DNA of 64,000 bases from NCBI RefSeq assembly GCF_943734655.1, contig NC_071355.1, forward strand, positions 23,372,268-23,436,267. The letters are read 5' to 3'. The notes under the pieces are model-generated. The model was not told the origin of the DNA. It ran no database searches and saw nothing but the letters and a program-made list of their open reading frames with translations. Both the position numbers and the translations under genes were made by a program. Shown one piece after another: positions 20,389 to 34,200 of this stretch (positions are counted from its first letter, which is position 1; the number at the start of each line of letters is the position of its first letter). This stretch comes from Sabethes cyaneus (lineage: Eukaryota > Arthropoda > Insecta > Diptera > Culicidae).

Positions 20389-20535
20389 CTAACGCCTCGA
20401 TTCTGCATTCCGATCGGACTCCTTCCGATCAGGAACATCCCGATCAACGTGTGTTATAGCATAAGTTGTATTCTGATCGAAGCGCAATTTCTGATCGAAT
20501 CCGGCTCCGATCGGTATGTAGAATAGAGGCGTTAG
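20389..20535. mobile_element. 147-bp palindromic MITE rich in CGATC
   Basis: CTAACGCCTCGATTCTGCAT at the left pairs with the complement of GTAGAATAGAGGCGTTAG at the right. CCGATCGGA and CCGATCGG stand inside each arm, and GATC(A/G) recurs several times in the middle. Noncoding. Confidence 0.75.
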
Positions 20536-21439
20536 CTCCTAAGAAATATTCCGATTCAAGGATACATTGGATAAAGTAAATCAAAATGTAGCCTCGAGGT
20601 ACAGGGATAAATTTAGGAGAACAAACAAGCTTCGGTTTCACTGTCTTAGGACTGGATTAATCTCTGTTTTATCTGGAGGAACCGTCTAGTCGATTTTTTT
20701 TGGACCATGCTCAGAAAACTATCTTGCCAATGCATGACTCATTCCGCTGCTGATGGACTTCAAGGCAGCGTACGATTCAGTTAATTAATTAACGACTGAT
20801 GGTTATACAACATTCGTCAGGATAGCAGGCGAAATATCAGCCGGAAGTGTTTTTTGTGAAGGTGTTTCGATCTTCGCCCAAGCTCGACTGTATTTTAAAC
20901 AGGTGGTAGAATGGACAATCATGTGGAAGCAGGAGTAGCTGCAGCCATGGTTTGTGAATTGGGTTTCAACCTGTTCTACGCAAGAACACAACACTATCGA
21001 CATTCCAATATAACCTTGATATCCGAAAGTCCAGGAGCTCTAAACGCTTCTATTATAAGGGCATTCAATCACTACAAATAGCGTCTTGTCCTAACAAAGT
21101 AAACTTATATCGAGTCGTATTTAATCGTAGGACTTGAACCTTTTTGCGACTTACATGCTTTTGCTATGAAAATAGAGCATGTGAGTGTATGTACGAAAGT
21201 GGAGTCAAATTAGAATAAAACTTTGGAATTGCTAGGAGTCGAAACGGTTTATCTCTCCAAATGTTTCTATGATTTGCGAAATTCTGGAGCTTTCAAAGAA
21301 AATATTTTGTCTTCCGGTGTTGCGCAAATCAATATCAACAGTTATCTTGACAGGCGTACAGGCTGGCTTTGCACAATTTGTTGTTGGACAAAAGGTTTAA
21401 ACGATAAAATGGATCATATGGAAAATAGTTTGACACTTT
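20536..21439. other. Mostly unrecognised sequence
   Basis: A relic of about 45 bp around 20750-20790 spells LLMDFKAAYDSVN, a stub of RTE-type reverse transcriptase. The rest shows nothing I can name. Confidence 0.5.
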
Positions 21440-22045
21440 GAAGTGCCGCGAGCTCCGAGTCCCCACGCATAAACTGTTCATTGATTTCAAAGCTGCATAT
21501 GATAGTGTAAACCGACAAGAGCTATGGAACATTTTGGACGAAAGCGGCTTTCTGGGTATGTTCATGGCGACGATGGATGAAATCCAGTGTGCTGTGTGAG
21601 AATCTGCGGTGGATTGTCGGACCCATTCGAGTCTCGCAGGGGACGTCGACAAGGAGATGGTCTTTCCTGCCTGCTAATCAACATTGCGCTTCAAGGTGTT
21701 ATAGACGAGCGGCGATCGAAATGCGGGGCACGGTTTTCAATAAATCCAGTTTAATTTATCTGCTTTGCTGGCGACGGGGATGCTGTTGGCAGAGCTTTTG
21801 AGGCGGTGGAAGATCAGTACAGCAGACTAAAACGCGAAGCAGAGAAGATTGGGTTGAAGATAAATACGTTTAATACAACAATACTAGTCGTGAGATTAAA
21901 AGGCGTATTATCAGCGCTCGAACAATCTGAGCCCCCGTACAAAGTGCACACTGTACAAAACGCTAATTAGACCGGTTGTCCTCTACGGGCACGAAACGTA
22001 GACATTTATAGAAGAGGACTTACGAGCACTCGGAGTTTCTTCATG
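21440..22045 (+). mobile_element. RTE-type LINE fragment, RT region
   Basis: Spells FIDFKAAYDSVNRQELWNIL at about 21478, MATMDEIQCAV, GRRQGDGLSC with frameshifts, FNKSS, then EAVEDQYSRLKREAEKIGLK and a stub of the RPVVLYGHET block. It is very close to the copy at 10532-12169 but lacks both ends. Confidence 0.8.
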
Positions 22046-25000
22046 TGTCTTTTGTTCTATTAGTTACAAAGAGGAGTGTACTTTTATGGTACTAGTTTAT
22101 AGTTCAGCTAAGAGCTTGAAAAACTATTTTAGGTATTGCTTTGTAACTGAATGCATTGCACACTAAGCACATCTTTTTGATTTAATTTTATGTCCTACCA
22201 AATAGGTATCTTTACAAATCAAATCCCATCCTTTAAAGCTGTAGTTTAAGTTTTATTATTTTATTATTTTACCCGTTTTAAAGGCTAAATCAGTTTTGGT
22301 GGTTTTCATTTTACCTTTTTCAAGTTCATCACTTAACACTTGGTTTGCATGAATCAATTGACCATTTTTTGTGACAAATAATCGCACTCATTGTAACAAT
22401 TCTGACAAAAACACTGGGTGACTTTTAGGCCAATTCATCGAAAGCATAGCTTTTTTATAATACCTTTTCCGATGCCTTCTGAGTGCCATTCTCGGCATTG
22501 GTAAATCTTGCTAGTAAATCCACGTTATTTCGAAATATCCCCTAGCGGCGGATTTCCTTTTTAACACTTTCACTAGGTATCAATTATTTAAGAGCAGCCA
22601 TTTCCGTAGCACTAATGCGTTGACCGGCAATACACAATAAACGGCAACAAACGGTTAATGAAAATCACAGCATACTACGAATGGTAAGCGGAAAATACAC
22701 ATTTAAATTTTATGCACGAAAAGCATATCATTAACATTGCTTTTGGCTGATTCTCATCGTTTTTTCATCGTTTCCACGTTTCCACGCATTTTTAGCAAAA
22801 TTAATGGTTACCAAGCGCCTCCATTGAAATATTTTTTCGAATAAAATATGTGACTCATTTCTATGAAATTCAGAAAAATTTCCAGTGGTTCCACACAACT
22901 TTTACAATTACCACTGACAATATAAATTCAACCAGAATCAACCTAAACTCGATTACTCGCCATTTCGAACTATACCTAAAATTCGCGTTGATTGCTAGCA
23001 GTCCAATTTAAGCGTTACTTTCAATAGGACAACATTTCCATGTAGTGTTAGCATTAGCAATAGATGTGTCTGATAGTGACAGTTTATTGTTCTCGTCGGT
23101 GTCGGACCTTTACGGTTTCCACCTTTAACGAACCAATTAGGTATTTCTGTGCTTTCTGTGCAGCTGCACATTTTCTGTTTAGAGTTAGAGTTACTGTTGT
23201 TGAGTTTTAATAATAAATTTTGATAGCTGTGCTGCAGTTTCCGTTCCAGTAAATAGTAGTTCAATTCCATGTTTTTTTGCCCCGTTCTCATCTTCCCTAG
23301 GGGAGTCAAAGTACCTAACTGTTTTAGACCTTCTCCTTTCGTTCAGTTGAGTGTGAAAAGTGAAAAAGGGCGCCAAGTCCTGCTACGTGAAACCTTTCAG
23401 TTAGAGCTGTCGTCTCCTAAACCTGGGTTTTGTTGTGGTTTTGAAGGTATAAATTTTCTGTAGGAAAATAGAGTCTCATTCTGGCTGGACAAAAATATAT
23501 ATAGAGTGTGTGTGTGTGGTTGTGGTGTCTCTTTTGTGAGCATTTGATAGAAATTTGTGTAATTCGATTTATCTTGCAAGTCAGCGTGTGAATGTGGTTT
23601 TTTTCGTGATAAATTTTTTTGCGTATGTTTTTTTTTTGTTTTCATTTAATTCTTCTAACTATGTGCTGTTTGCTTTCAATCAGGTGGTTTAGTTGCATGC
23701 AATAGTCGATGGACGACTTTCAGCAGTGTTCTTGTTTTATTGTTTAGTGTGTGAATATAACGGTTGAGTACGAGTACTTGTGGTGTTTTGTTTCTTCACT
23801 TCTTTATTTAACTATTAACCATTTTTATTGTTTTAAATTTTGTTTGAAATCATTCGCTCGCAATCGTATTGGCGAGATCGGGTTGCATTCGCTATTTTCT
23901 ATTTCCTATGAATAGTTGATTTGTTTAATATCTAAACGTTAACTTAGCTCTACATTTTACACAAAAACTTAAAGTGCTGCTTGAAAAGTGCTTAAAACTT
24001 ATATATGAAAATGGCATTTTTTTAAACATTGTTTTAACTAATGAGTCAGCTGTCTATTGCTCCTATGCGTTTACTCACACAAAATAAAATCTGTTCAACT
24101 ATTTTACCCACTAGTTAAGGTAGAAAAAAAAGCTTTTTCTTTTCAATTCCTCGAACGGTGGAAGCCAAATTTCACTATCTTCCTGCTTGTGGTTGTAGGA
24201 AAACCGTGAAGGATAGCTTTCGATCAAGTGCCTAGAGACTTTGCCTGCATTTGCGGCCGGGTGGAACAATAAATATTACAAAGTTGCGATCTTGCGTGAT
24301 GAAAACTTGGCTCCTAAATGGCTTTTTCTTTTGCTACCTTCTTAAGAAACCGAAAGCCATCTAATATTTTAACGGTAAAATAAAGTAAGGCATGGAAGCT
24401 ACCTAGTCAACAGTTAACTATGTATAAACATTGATGAGGAATGTTCCTGTGTTAATTCCGTCTTTACAGTTTGTGGTGTGTTATTTATATATTTGTTTTG
24501 TCATCTTCAACAGTTATTATACTTTTTTTACGCTTTGAGGCGATTATTGCGCGGTGTGGTGTTTGTCATTTTTTGTTTTTGTTTTGATTTTTTTGTTTCG
24601 TCAAATCGAAAGGAATGTTTGAGAAAAACGAAAAAAACCTAAGCGTGAACCGAAATCGATTCAAGAGACTGATTTAATCAGTTTTGATTTTGAATAACTT
24701 TTCCCGTAAGTAGATTGGACCCTTGCAAGTTGAAAAAAATTTAATATTCCTATACAAATAGTTTTCAATTTAAAATTTTGTTTGGAATGTTTCCTTTTCG
24801 TAGAGAAGTAAAATTAATAATGCATCTATCAAAAATAGTACGTGGAAAGTTTAGAGTGTAGAAAATCAATTGTGTTAGAGAGTAAAAATGAGGCCGCTTT
24901 TGATGAAGATTTCATTTGTGAGTGTGTAAGTGTGTACTATCGTGTGGACATAGATTGCACTCCAAACGGTGTAATTATTTTGGGGGCCTGTTGTATCTTG

Positions 25001-25126
25001 ACCCCGTGTCAAAATGTTTTCAATCTATAGGGTGTACCCCCTCTCTTAAAACAATATCACAATTGGTTGATTATTTTATTGCGTACCGCTGCTGTTGCTT
25101 ACTCTTGCCACGTGGCTGCTCAGAAC
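22046..25126. other. Noncoding; right part likely RASSF8-like 3' UTR/flank
   Basis: No coding frame or repeat family was recognised. From about 23.4 to 24.7 kb the + strand is strongly T-rich (A-rich in the sense of the leftward gene), as in long dipteran 3' UTRs. An AATAAA (minus strand) at 25080-25075 lies about 47 bases past the RASSF8-like stop. A short GTGTGTGTGTG run is at about 23505. Confidence 0.45.
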
Positions 25127-25230
25127 CTAGACCCAAACGCCGTGCGGGTTTTTGCTGGTAGGAACCGCATTCTCAAGCTGTCTCGGGGAGCCAATCATTC
25201 GGCGCGTACTGCCAGGCTTTACGGACCCCA
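25127..25230 (-). CDS. Rassf8: RASSF8-like terminal coding exon
   Basis: Acceptor TTGTGGATCAACAG; the first two bases complete a Val codon begun in the previous exon. Encodes GSVKPGSTRRMIGSPRQL, then ENAVPTSKNPHGVWV and TAG at 25129-25127. The Lys/Pro/Gly/Ser start and GVWV end mirror the vertebrate C-terminus. Confidence 0.85.
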
Positions 25231-28200
25231 CTGTTGATCCACAATAAAAGAGATTAGTTTAATTTAAACTCGAAGACCTCAATCTACGCTACTCACCTTC
25301 CAGTAGATGTCGGACTTCGTCCGCAGGCGCCACGGCCAAACTTTGCAGGTTAACCTCCTTCATCTCGTGCACCAGCTGTTCCACTTGCTTCTTCTTCTCG
25401 GCGATGCTGTTCTCGATGACCGCGACCTCACTCTTCAGCTTGTCGGTAGCCTTGCTCGCATGGTCCGTACTCTGAATCGCCAGATCGATCTCCAGTTGGA
25501 TCCTGTCAACTTCAGACATTAGATGGCGTTCTAACTGTGCACGATTAGTGTCATACTGTCGGCAATACTTGCGCTGCTCGACCTGAATCTCGTCCATCAG
25601 CAGGCGGATTTTGTTCTTGCACTGCAACAGTTCCGTCTCGCAGTTGGCCAACTTGGACCGGAGCAGGGTGATTTCGGACTTGAGCGTTTTCTCCTGCTGC
25701 CGGACCAGTTCGCCCTCCTCTTCGACGTACTGGAGCGTCTGCAGTTGCTCGCTGCCCTGCCGGTAGAGCTGGTCGGTTTTACTGATCTCCTGGTTGATGC
25801 CGTCCAGCTTTTCCTGCTGCTCGCGACCCTTGCTCTCCAGGTACTGAATTTCCGAATCGTACTGTAAAATAGAGTAAACGTTAGTTGAACAGCAGCCACA
25901 GGGATGTTAATCTTTTGTCCTGTGATCAGTACAATTTAGTTATTTAATCAATTACCTCGAATCACTTAGGTATATGCGGTGAAAATATGTAATAAATAGT
26001 GTAATAATTCTGTTCTTATTAGTTCTAGTGTCGATATTCGAAAAGTAACAAAACTGTGAAACTACAAATACTTAACACGAGCTTTATGCTGCTTTTGTGC
26101 TAGTCAAAAAAGACATTTAAATTGATAGATCATTCGAAACCAGAACAATTTAATGAACAACAATGTTCTTGATATAAACAAAAGACAAAACCATGTTAGA
26201 ATGCATTAAAAACATTATTTAACTTTGTTATAATTTACATTAACATTAACACTCTCCGTAACCAACCCTAGTATCTCTGGGGAGACAAGCCGTGCGGGGA
26301 GGAGCGGAAAATAAAGTAAGGAATGGCCATTGAAGCAACGCTTATTAAGTTTGTATAATGTTCCCCTTTACCTAAGCTAGGGGATGCGCGGATCGAACCC
26401 GATAACCCGGATAACCCGATTCCATTTATTACAAAAAAGCCTCGGACTTAAACGTCTTCCTGAGACTTGACCATTCTTTGCTTCGCAGTTAGCTGTTAGA
26501 AGATCCTACTGACTCTATCTAGCAGCACCGCTCAGACGAGATTGGAACGTACGACGACTGGCTTTCTGGAAGTCGAGTAAACTTTTCCCTCCGCAAGACG
26601 ATATACAAAACGTTAATTAGACCGGTAGTCCTCTACGGACTTGAGACAGTAACATTGTTTACGGGAGACATACGTGTACTTGCAGTATTTGAACGAAATG
26701 TATTGCGGATTATTTTTGGTGGAGTACAAACGGATAGTGGAGAGTGGCACACAGGCGTATGAACCACAGGCACTGCAGGCACTACTTGGAGAGATTCCTA
26801 TCGTACATCTCGAAAAAGTTGGGCTACTACGGAGGGCCGGTCACGTCGCAGGGATGCCGTACGATAGTGATGCAGTGTGCAGTGAAATCCGTTCTTTTCA
26901 TACCCCCCCCCCCCCCTGGAATAAAGGGGTTCAACGTGCTAGATGGCTCGACCGTATTGAAGCTGTCTTGCGTATGTCGAGACGATCACCCGAGTAGCAC
27001 GGTGGTAACAAAGTTGTTGTGGTAACCGAAATATAACTAATTGCAGTCGTAATTCGGTTGCTTCAACTAAATGGACCTAAATTGTGCTACTTGGGCAACG
27101 AATTGAGGACCGAGTACAGTGGGAAGGAATTTTTGATCCCTGGTAGTATAAGTAAAAAGACGTAGGTATGACTGGCTTGTTAGACCAGCATCGTATCCAC
27201 GGGAGGATTGTGAACTGAACGGCCCATCGGGTTTTTAAGATTAGGGGCCCCAATCTGCAATATTTTCATGGCAGTAATTTAATACATTTCTTTATTTATT
27301 TATTAACTTTTATTCATTGGGGTTTTCAACCAGTGGTTGGTTCGCCCCAATAAATTAATACATAAAAAACAACATCTACTCAAAAGACGTCACAATATCC
27401 ACGGCAATATAACGACTTTTGGCTAGATTTGCTGAAGATTGTGCCTGTGTGTTGCTTCGGTTTATAACTTGTAGCGCTTTGTAGCGCTATGTTGAACAGC
27501 AAGAATGAAAGATCATGACGTTGACAAAGCCCCCAGTGGGATTCAAAAGAAACCCTCCATTTACTCAAAATCCGCACCGAACACTGCATACCATTCAACG
27601 TAGCCTTAATCGGTTTGATCAGCCTTCCAGAAATGCCGTTGGCGGCCAGAAACTTCCATAGTTATTCATGTTCGATGGTATCATACGCAGCTTTGAAATC
27701 AATCAAATAATAGTTCGTGGAAACTCTTTATTCATGGAGTTTTGGGACGATATGACTTAGAGTAATAATTTGATCCGCCACTAACCGTCCGCCAATAAAT
27801 TCGGGAGAGCACTTTGTATGCTGGTTTGAGAACGATTGAGCTCTCAAAGTCCAGCTGTTCTGTATCTTCTGTATATGTATCTAAAAGTCTTACAGTGATC
27901 AGATCTACCGAACCATCCGCTCCGGTACTCAGTTTTTTTTCCAGGTGAAAATTTAGGTCGTATACTAACAGGGAAGAAGGCACTGTGTCGTCTGGGCACT
28001 ATAAGATGGCAGCCCCATTATCAGACTCGGTAGCGTGACCCTAGTAAGGCATCCTACCCATTGGCGGAACTAGCGCTCATTTCTAGGGGGGGTTATAGTC
28101 CCGGCATTTTTTTCGACCATTTTATTGGTCGGTCAAGTCAATTTTTCTAGGGGGGGCTAAATCTCTCCTAGGGGGGGCCCTAGTTCCGCCAATGATCCTA

Positions 28201-31200
28201 CCTAAATCCACCTGAGTACAAACCCCACGAACATTTTGAGTTTTATTACAGTCTTATAATGGTATTTATGACCAATTTCGGTCTTAAAAACCATTATAAG
28301 AGTGAAATAAAACCCTCATTTTTACTTGGGACATTCAACCTGATACGGATCGGAATATTTGGCATCAAGCTAGGTGATGAAACAAGGAGGACGAATGGAT
28401 GCTCGGTACTTGGAACGATCTGCAGATCTGCAGAACTTCGCTGGTGGCGACCGGGCGCTGCTTCAACAGCTTGAACTCCGTAAACTCGGCATCGTAGCTC
28501 TGCAGGAGATCGATCGCAAAGTAGAGAATATTTGGAAAATCCGCGACGGAAAGGTCCAGTTTTACAAGGGCGGTGGCACTACCAACGAACTGGAAACGGT
28601 CTTTGCTGGGCGTGAATACAGGCGTAATTTTTTAGGGTTAGTGTCCTTGATGAAGTTTATTAATAACATATTACGCATTTTTTTACAGTGCCGTATAACC
28701 ATGAATTTACCTCTAGGGTGATACAAAGTTCTGGTTTTATAAATTCGTTCAAAAAAAATTTTTTCATCAAAAAAGAATTTTTTCGTTACGTAATTTGTGT
28801 GCCACGCCTTATTAGGGTGATCACATTTTTGTTTTTTCGGGCACGCCCAAAACGGTATATATTCTCTAGAAAAGTTGTAGAAGACACTAAAATAAGCAAC
28901 TTTGTTAAATAAAGTAACACTCTGTCTCTTTCTCTTAGCGAGCTATAAAGAATTTTATCGAAAATAATACACTTCTCAATGGATTTTCCGGGGTTCCTGC
29001 AGAATGCTGTTGGTGGAAGTTTTTGTTTTTTTTGTACATAAAATATAGTGCTTTCCTATGAAAGTTTGGTTTGCCCGAATGTGTGCAAACTTGATAAGGC
29101 CATGGCAAATCATATTTGAAGTTTTTGTCACCCCCCCCCCCCCCCCCCTTGGAAATTGGCTTGAAAATTCGGGGGGCAAAAAAATAATTTGTAGGATATA
29201 ATAAACCAGATTGACCACGTTCTCATATATGGCCGATTTTTCTCGAACATACACTCCAACAGGGTGCGGATATTGCGGATTAGTTTGATGGGGAATGCCA
29301 ATAAGCGGTGGAGAAAAAATAATCTGAATATTGCCACTGTTGTCCCTAATGGATTCAGATAATTCTTCCAAGTAATTTTTGGCCTAATACCAATGAGCCC
29401 AGTTGGCTTCGAGGTATGACGCTGGCCTAATAAGCCAGTCGTCGTACGTTCGAATTTCGACTGGAAAGGGCTGTTAGAGTCAATAGGATCGTAGCAACTT
29501 TCCCTGCAATTGTCCTGCACTCTAACAGTTGGCTGCGAAGTCTGTCGTATAAAAACAGAAGGTCAAGTTTCGATAACGGAATCTAGCACCTAGGCTTTGC
29601 TTTGCTTTACCGATGAGCAATAAACCAGTTGACCAAGATCCTGAGGCGTAGAAAGGTGGAGGCAGTTCTTCGATGAACACCTCAATGGCGAAGTTGCAGA
29701 AGGAGGCGGCAGAAGACGAACGGAAGTTAAACCGACACCGAATGGAAGATAGTAATGTCTCAGTAGTACCTGATCTCCAAGAAGTCAAACGAGAAATCGA
29801 GTTGCTGATGACCAACAAAACCGCTGGTAAGGACCTCCAACCGGCGGAGCATTATAAACATGGTCGAGAAACGCTGGCAACGGCACTACACTGGGTTATT
29901 TTCAAGATTTGGAAGTAAGAGAAGCTACCGGAGGAATGAATGGAAGGAGTGGTTTGTTTCATCAATAAAAAGGGTAATCGGCTTGACTGCTGCAACTATT
30001 ACGGCATAACGCTGGTAAACGCCGCCTACAAGGTACTCTGCCAGATCCGCCGGCTGTCATAGATAGCACAAGGTTTCGTCGGAAATCACCAGATGGACTT
30101 TAAGGGCGCAGCTACGGACCAGATTTTTACCATTTGACAGATCTTGCAGAGATGTCAGGAGAACAACTTGTCCACGCATCACATCTTTATTGATTTCAAA
30201 GCAGCATACGATACAGTCGATCGTTTTTGTTCCACTTCCCTTCTTCCTAGCTGTTGTCAAGCGAGTATTGAACGATTTTAAAACACTGTGAACAGTGCTT
30301 GGAGGAAATCCAAGCTTTTTGGCAAGTTTTCTTAACGAGAGATACGGATTTTCATTGCGACCGCACACAATTGCTTTTCGCACCTGCTCTTCTTTCGACG
30401 CCATTTTACGCTGAGCGCTTGTTAATGTATTTCCGCAGCAGTGTGTGTTTAGGGTTGTCCAAATTTTGTGGTGAACAAGCCTTAAAAACGGTGGAATTTA
30501 TGCTTCAAATCAATTTTTAAAGCAAATAAAGCAACATACGATATTTACACCTTCTAGAAAGTTACGTATTTTGATAGTATCAAAATGTTGGTAGAAAATG
30601 CCAAACCTGTTAGATGAGGTTTTGTGTACAAAAAGTTTAATATTCTGATTTTAAGGGGGTCACGATAAAAAGTCAATTATATCTCGCAAACCATATTATG
30701 CAGATACTTAGTATCTTCGGCAAAGTTTAATGAAATTCAAAGTTCTACAACTTTGCCCAACACATGACCATGCTATCTAGTTCCTATAAAAAGTTGACTT
30801 TTTCAAATGTGTTATCCCCTTAATATATAATTGTATGAAAATGTCAACACATGTAGAATACATTTCTAATGAACTTCTCTGAAGACACCTAAGTTCAAAA
30901 ATGTAAGGAAAAGCGAGAAAAGTCTTTTGACCGCCTTTTTCCAGAGTGGTTCCACTGTGCGGCAGCGCCTGAACTTTGACAAAGATTACAACTCTAGAGC
31001 GCCGAGAGTACCGGTGTCGGTGGTGCAAGGGCCGTGCATTAAAGGACTTTGAGAGTTCAAGCAGCGCTTCGTAGCAGATAAACGGCTGATGGAAGACGTC
31101 GAGAATCCCGGTGGTGCTTCAAATAATATGCCAAAAAGAAAATTGTACTTACACATTTTATACACAAAATTTATAAAAAAAAAATCTCTCACTTATGGAG

Positions 31201-34200
31201 AATGAAATGAACAAGGTACTGGAAAAAAATATAAAATTGGCCATCGAAAGTTTCAATTAATTTATAAATTTCGACAAGGAACCTCAAAAAAAAACTCAGT
31301 TGTAAGATTGGCCGGGTGATATATGAAAAGCAAAAAAAAAAAAAATCTGCAGCTCTTGAAAATGATCTCAAATTTGCAAATGCTGACCGATTTGGCCTCA
31401 GGATTGAATATAAATCAAGTGGTGTTGAGCTGAGGATAGTGGGTCATTTTTAACGTTACTTTAGGGTTCCGTAAAGTGAGAAAAATGTATTTTTTTTAGT
31501 TAAATTTCATAATGCTTTCCAAAAATGTATAAAAAGCTTAAAATTGCTTCGAAAATGGTTGAGTTATTCATGACAGTATGTGGACATCTAGCCAAAAACG
31601 TATTTTTTGCAATACCTAGAATTTTTGGGGTTGTTAGAATGATGTCAAACGTGTTTTAATGATGTACTAGGTGCGACTAACAATGTACACTAGGTCACTT
31701 GCAACGTATTATAAAAATTTTTTTGTCACACCGTGATTGGTTGTTTCATTTCAACTTTCCAATGGTACTTAGTCTTCAAGTAAAAATCGGAGCTCATGAC
31801 GAAAAAGGCGACTATTTGATAAAATTTTATATGGCGACCAAATCCAAGCAGGCCCCAAAAATTCCTCCGTTTCAACTTTTTTGAAACTGTCGGGCCGCTA
31901 GACGAATGAGGGGTCCACTGTTTCGAGGTATTAAAAGCGTAATTCTCAGTTTTTAATCATTTTCAACCAATTAAGTACAAAAGCTCCCATATTTAAAGAC
32001 TTCGTGTCAGTAATGGCACCATTTCAACCAGAACTATTCACCTATATAATACACTGGGTGCTTCGAAAAAGTTTCGCATATGCCATGTGTACATATGTAC
32101 ATTCACTTAAAAGGATATGCAAACACAAAAAACAATGTACAATTTCCCAGTTATTACTATAAATTTACTCTTAGGAGCAAATGCAAGCCAAGTCATATAG
32201 GCTATGTAACTGACATTTTAACAATATGAAACCAATGCATAGTACATTATTCAGTAACGCACTGCTGTACCGTACGTTAATGGCAAGGTTGGCAAAAACT
32301 GAGCTCTATTTATCTACGATCGCCACCACCGCCGAAAAAAAATACAACCCACTCGCCACTGTGTTGCTATTTGCCAAACATTAACGGCAGCAAACAAAAT
32401 CCGTAAAATGTTTAAACCGACACCGGATGAAAGGCAGGTAGGTCGGTAGGTACCACCGGTCGAAGCTTCCTGCACGGATCCCCAGCAGTTCTGCGATGAC
32501 GACGAGCGACGGTGCGTCCCCTCTAAATGGAAAACCATGAATAATAACGAAATAGCACACGCCTTCGGATCATCATCAACGCGTTCCGAGACCATCAGCT
32601 TTTTGCACCCACCACGTTCAGCACAGTTCCATCTTTTTTGTCGCATTCCGTGTTCTACCCGTTCAGCGATGTCATATTATCACGTTTGGCTTTTGGGTTC
32701 CAGTCAGCCAGCCAGCCAACCAGCCATCGTAACGATCATCCGAGAGGGTAATAGAAGCGCACCCATCGAAGGCGGGAAAAATTCCCTTTTCGTGGCAAAT
32801 TGGGCGCACCATCCGAACGCGGTGAAACGAGGAATGTACGTGGCTGTTTCTATGGTCTTGTTTTGCAACGGTTTTCCTTGGTTAGCTGTTTTCCATATTT
32901 ACCACCTACCGCATTTTGTAGGAGGATGCCTCCACAGCAGCTTCCATCCTTGCTGGCTGTTTATCTGCTCAAAATCGTGGCTCATAAGACGTCGTTGCCT
33001 TGGTATCTGCTCTAGGGAAAACAATTTATAAATGATAACTGAAATATTCTTAGCGGGTGCGAGTGAATAATCGAAAGTAATCCTTCTCGCTGTGGTAAAT
33101 TTTCTGTGGTCTAAGATGAAGTGGATAGCGCCTCGGCGGTTCCGCCGACTCGGTTCTATCTTGAAGAGATCTGTGATTACAGTATTTTGACACCCGGCAC
33201 GGCAAGAAAACGGCGAACAACGCAAACTGTTTAGACTGCCATTACACTGCCATTTGCATACAGACTCCGGGGGATGCTTTCGACACCATTTTTGCACGCA
33301 TTTATTTCGCATTACAGCGGTGTTACATACAACACCGAACGGTTGAGCTGAATTTAAATAACTCGATTACAAAGTCGTTCGTTGTTCGTTCGGTTCGATG
33401 GGAAAGTTTTTCGGGCGTCCCGGAGCGCCCACAATAAGTCTGGCCACCAGAATTTGAATTGTTGATTCAAAAATTTTTTTATTATCTGTATCGTTTGCTA
33501 TTCGTTGGTTGGTGGTGTCATCTGTTTTTCTTTTTTTTTTTGGTCCAATATTGTCGAGGACAGCAATTCCGATAGTAACGAGATTGATTGCTTTTGCTTT
33601 TATTGTGCCGGTCGGTTGAGCGACCGACGACGTGCGGCAGCCGGCAGCCGGCAGCGAACGATACCGCACACTAACTTGGAAAAACGGAAGAAGTTGTCCT
33701 GCAATTGATAGTGAATGCAACGGAAGCTAAGATTTTTTTTGATTGGCAACATACAAAGTATCAAAGGAAGAAGGAAAATATACTACAGAATGAACAACTT
33801 TTTCCTTCAACGACAATGGATGCCGGGCGTTTGGATTCGTACTGAAAAACGTGTCAAAGTGGTGAATGTTTTTAGAGATGGAATCCTGTACTGAGAGGGT
33901 TTTTTTTCGCACACAGCAAGACCGTGTGTTTACAGTGTTTTAAGTGTTGAAACTGTGGAAAACTAATGGTCAGTGAAAAGTACTTTCTCTCGCCATTCAT
34001 TCGAGTAGAGATTAGAACTCAAGTTGCAATTGCAGTAGCTCCGGTTCGCTTCCTTGAGCAACAGTTGAAATAGTTTTATTCCACCTCGGTGATTTTAGTG
34101 GATTGTTGTTGTTTGCAGTTTGATGTACTTCTTGCCATTTACTAGCATATTTTATCGTTTGGCCAATCACAATTATGTCTTCTGTGGCCTTTGGTTCGTT

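Noticed and set aside
26674..27025. + frames of about 100 codons
   Set aside because: They are pieces of the RTE C-terminal region continuing by chance through a poly-C run and a MITE.
32537..33312. Frames of 137-164 codons on both strands, one Cys-rich
   Set aside because: They overlap each other on opposite strands, have no recognisable domain and lie in an intron.
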